The notes under the pieces: model-generated | Told to the model about the DNA's origin: nothing | The model's database searches: none | The model's input: only the letters and a program-made list of their open reading frames with translations | Part shown: positions 5,823 through 8,002 of the stretch, one piece after another | Position numbering within the stretch: the first letter of the stretch is position 1 | Layout of the letters: every line of letters starts with the position of its first letter | Position numbers and translations under genes: made by a program | DNA from: Spirochaetota bacterium | GTDB lineage: Bacteria > Spirochaetota > Spirochaetia > Treponematales > Treponemataceae | NCBI GenBank assembly: GCA_029571425.1 | Contig: JAKPSR010000332.1 | Location: forward strand, 1-8,002 | Direction: 5' to 3' | Length of the DNA stretch: 8,002 bases

Positions 5823-6674
5823 TTAATAGTAACTGATGCGGAACGAACCGGAATGGACGAAACCGACGCGAGCGTACGCCCGGCGAGCCCGCTCGTTCGC
5901 CGGTTTGACGAAGAGGCACATTCGCCGACCCGCGCCCACGCGGTCCGCGGCGAGATGCGACACGAGCGCGGTCGCGAGCCCGCGCCCCCGCCAGTCGGGA
6001 AGGGTAAATACGCCGCCGACTTGGTCCCACGAAAGACCGCGGGCGTTCGTTCCCGCCTTGGCTACCGGGTGGCCGTCGGCGCGGGCAAGGTACACGAGTT
6101 GCGAGGCTAAGCTCGCGCGAAGGGACGCGCGGCACGTTTCGGGATCGAAGGGATCCCCCGGGGGGATCACCTCTTCGCGCTCATATAGGGTTTGGAGGGG
6201 AAGGAGCCCGTCAACGTCGGTCGATGTCGCCCGATCGACGCGGATACCGTCCGATAGGGGGCAGTCGGACGGGGGCATCCAGTCCGCCGGCAGCGTTAAG
6301 AGTTCGTAGTCGACGGCGCGGGACGGCGCGACGGGAAGTTGCGCCTCAAGGAGAAGGGTACCGGCCCGCTCTCCCATCAGGCAGCGGACATCGCGCTCGG
6401 CGAGGAAGGGTTGAATGGCGCCCGCAAGGTCCTCCGGCTCGGCCGACTCGTCGATGCAGTGCAGGACGATTCCCGACGCGGAGTGGTGGAGCAGGGCGCG
6501 CGGCGCGCCCGACCCATCGGCGGCGGCGGCGAGGCGGGAAGACTGAGCGGAAGGCAAGCGCGGCATGCCGTCGACGGCGATCTTTCCCGCGAGGGCGACG
6601 CAAAATGGCTCTCGCGCGGATACCAAGGCGACGCAGGCGGCAAAGTTCCTCTCGTCGACGGGGACTAGGCTCAC
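5823..6674 (-). CDS. GNAT-family N-acetyltransferase with an extra N-terminal domain
   Basis: This 283-residue protein has a C-terminal GNAT fold that binds acetyl-CoA: a strand VGGVFTLPDW (219-228), the pyrophosphate-binding RGRGLA (229-234), then LFVKPANERARRAYARVGF (254-272), the usual last strand-helix of the fold. The substrate is unknown. The first ~140 residues do not match the core motifs and look like a second, possibly degenerate GNAT-like or substrate-binding domain, as in several two-domain acetyltransferases. Translation starts at GTG. Its first bases overlap the stop of the upstream hexosaminidase gene as GTGA, with GAAGGGA five bases before it, so the two genes are translationally coupled. 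Co-expression with a NagZ-like enzyme suggests a role with amino sugars or cell-wall fragments, but that is inference from position only. Confidence 0.85.
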   Translation of the reverse strand: MSLVPVDERNFAACVALVSAREPFCVALAGKIAVDGMPRLPSAQSSRLAAAADGSGAPRALLHHSASGIVLHCIDESAEPEDLAGAIQPFLAERDVRCLMGERAGTLLLEAQLPVAPSRAVDYELLTLPADWMPPSDCPLSDGIRVDRATSTDVDGLLPLQTLYEREEVIPPGDPFDPETCRASLRASLASQLVYLARADGHPVAKAGTNARGLSWDQVGGVFTLPDWRGRGLATALVSHLAADRVGAGRRMCLFVKPANERARRAYARVGFVHSGSFRISYY

Positions 6675-8002
6675 TCGATTCCCTTCAGCGGCATCCTACC
6701 CGTCGGCTCGAAGTCGCCGGCGAGGGCGCTGAAGGCGGCGACGAAGGACGAGGGCGCGTAGCTGTAGCAAGCGAGCGCGTCGCTTACCCAGGGAACCTCG
6801 GCGAGATAGACCGGCGAGAGCGCCGAGATTACGATGATCCGGGGTCCGAGGTCGCGTAGGCCGCGGAGGACCGAGAGGTTCTCGCGGGAGGCGAGGCAGA
6901 ATATCACGGTATCGTATCGCCCCGCCGCGCGAAGGAGCTCGCGCGAGATCGGCAGCGCGTCTGCGCCGGGGAAGCGGCGCGTCCCGGCCTCGAGGAAGTC
7001 GGGGAAGGACCCGGCGACGAGGACGCGCTCGTTCGGCGCTGGCCGATAGGGAAGGCCCTTTCCCCGGACGACCGTGATCGCGCGAGCGGCCATCGAGACG
7101 AAGAAGTTCTTTCCGTCGGGATCGGGCACGCGGTCGTCGAGGGCGGCGATATCCGGGTAGAGCGGAACGGGCTTCTCGCCCTTGAAGTAGTCAAGCTTCG
7201 CGAGGACGACGCGGCGCGCGGCGTCCGCTACCCGCGCGCGAAACGCGGGATCGGCGCGCATTCGCCCGAGTACGTGGGACCAGATGGGATCGCCGAAGTG
7301 CGGGGTCGTCGAGGACTCGATGATGTCGTTGCCCGCCTCAAGGGCGAGGGCGACCGCGCGCGAGACGCTGCCCGCGTACTGCGTCGCCCCGTTCATCATC
7401 ATGTCGTCGGTGACGATCAGGCCGTTGAAGCCGAGCTCCTTCCGAAGCACCCCCTCGAGCAGGGTACGCGAGAAGGTCGCGGGCTCGCCCGCCGGGCATA
7501 GGGCCGGGAAGCTCAGGTGCCCGCTCATGATCGCGGGAACCCCCGCCTCGACGAGGCGGCGGAAGGGGACGAGCTCGCGCTCGTAGAACGTCTTGCGCCC
7601 GATCGGGATCACGGGAAGGGCGCCGTGGCTGTCGAGCCCGGTGTCCCCGTGCCCGGGAAAGTGCTTGGCCGTCGTCAGGAGGCCGGCTGCCCTGCTCCCG
7701 GCTACGAAGGCGGCGCCCAGGGCCCCGGCGGCCTCGGGATCCTCGCCGAAGGAACGCGGCCCGATGACGGTGGACTCGTGGTCGGTGTAGAGGTCGACCG
7801 TCGGCGCGAAGTTAAGGTTAATCCCAATCGCGGCGAGTTCGCGCGAGATGTAATAGCCCGAGTAGTAGGCGTCCATCGGTAGGCCCGACGCGCCGATCGC
7901 GAGGTTGCCCGGCGTCTCGGTCGTGCGTCCCTTGACGTGGCGTATCCACCCGCCCTCCTGGTCCGTCGCCACGAACAGCGGGATGCCGAAGCGGCCGGCC
8001 GC
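6671..8002 (-). CDS. Glycoside hydrolase family 3 beta-N-acetylhexosaminidase, NagZ-like (5' end beyond window)
   Basis: The frame is open from the right edge: 443 residues are visible, and roughly the first hundred are probably missing. The fragment begins with GIPLFVATDQEGGWIRHVKG, in which DQEGG is a GH3 landmark. Then follow NLNFAPTVDL and RSFGEDPE (7763-7739). Next is KHFPGHGDTGLDSHGALP (7666-7613), the loop with the Asp/His pair that characterises NagZ-type enzymes and sets them apart from beta-glucosidases. LIVTDDMMMNGA (about 7417-7382) carries the aspartate nucleophile. These enzymes remove non-reducing N-acetylglucosamine, typically from peptidoglycan fragments. About 170 more residues follow the barrel, ending in PTGRMPL, so this is the longer two-domain form rather than the short E. 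coli-like NagZ. Whether it is secreted cannot be judged because the N-terminus is missing. The GTG at 7972 is an internal valine, not the start. Confidence 0.92.
   Translation of the reverse strand, partial: AAGRFGIPLFVATDQEGGWIRHVKGRTTETPGNLAIGASGLPMDAYYSGYYISRELAAIGINLNFAPTVDLYTDHESTVIGPRSFGEDPEAAGALGAAFVAGSRAAGLLTTAKHFPGHGDTGLDSHGALPVIPIGRKTFYERELVPFRRLVEAGVPAIMSGHLSFPALCPAGEPATFSRTLLEGVLRKELGFNGLIVTDDMMMNGATQYAGSVSRAVALALEAGNDIIESSTTPHFGDPIWSHVLGRMRADPAFRARVADAARRVVLAKLDYFKGEKPVPLYPDIAALDDRVPDPDGKNFFVSMAARAITVVRGKGLPYRPAPNERVLVAGSFPDFLEAGTRRFPGADALPISRELLRAAGRYDTVIFCLASRENLSVLRGLRDLGPRIIVISALSPVYLAEVPWVSDALACYSYAPSSFVAAFSALAGDFEPTGRMPLKGIE

Noticed and set aside
5728..6135. 135-codon minus-strand frame running through the AT-rich gap
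   Set aside because: It overlaps the acetyltransferase in another frame and crosses the receiver promoter. The product is basic and featureless, and its tail comes from the noncoding AT-rich stretch.
6224..6859. 211-codon plus-strand open frame opposite the acetyltransferase gene
   Set aside because: The translation is extremely Arg- and Gly-rich, and the opposite strand encodes a clear GNAT domain in this region.
7970..7972. GTG as the start of the hexosaminidase
   Set aside because: The frame continues to the window edge with family-like sequence (GIPLF just before), and the DQEGG motif would otherwise sit at residue 4, far too near the N-terminus for this family.

Overview
This is a gene-dense, GC-rich bacterial window (by eye roughly two thirds G+C). 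Nine genes cover almost all of it, with many 4-nt overlaps or gaps of only a few bases. I see no tRNA or rRNA gene, insertion sequence, CRISPR array, phage gene or long repeat. The gene content is ordinary housekeeping metabolism. The Fmt N-terminus (an NPPAPVGR stretch), the short ProB and the def-fmt order recall treponeme-like spirochaetes, but that placement rests on memory of protein style and is only moderately confident.

Layout. (1) Left edge, minus strand: fmt (methionyl-tRNA formyltransferase, N-terminal 52 codons only) preceded by def (peptide deformylase). These are the enzymes that add and remove the N-formyl group of initiator methionine. (2) A 91-bp divergent promoter region. 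(3) Plus strand, about 750-5351: an unrecognised 189-residue protein, then proA, proB and proC, then a D12-class DNA adenine methyltransferase, all tightly spaced as one probable transcription unit. ProB phosphorylates glutamate, ProA reduces the phosphate to the semialdehyde, and ProC reduces the cyclised pyrroline-5-carboxylate to proline, so the whole route from glutamate to proline is here. (4) Minus strand, 5348-5719: a stand-alone response-regulator receiver domain, convergent with the methyltransferase; the two genes share one palindromic CTAG as their stop codons. (5) A 103-bp AT-rich gap holding its probable promoter. (6) Minus strand, 5823-8002: a GH3 (NagZ-like) beta-N-acetylhexosaminidase that runs off the right edge, followed by a translationally coupled GNAT acetyltransferase, which suggests peptidoglycan or amino-sugar recycling.

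I found no convincing new multi-gene system. The points most worth a second look are the unknown protein heading the proline operon, the solitary methyltransferase at the operon's end, the divergent promoters that lie almost on top of their start codons (possible leaderless mRNAs), the PUA-less ProB, and the GNAT protein coupled to the hexosaminidase.
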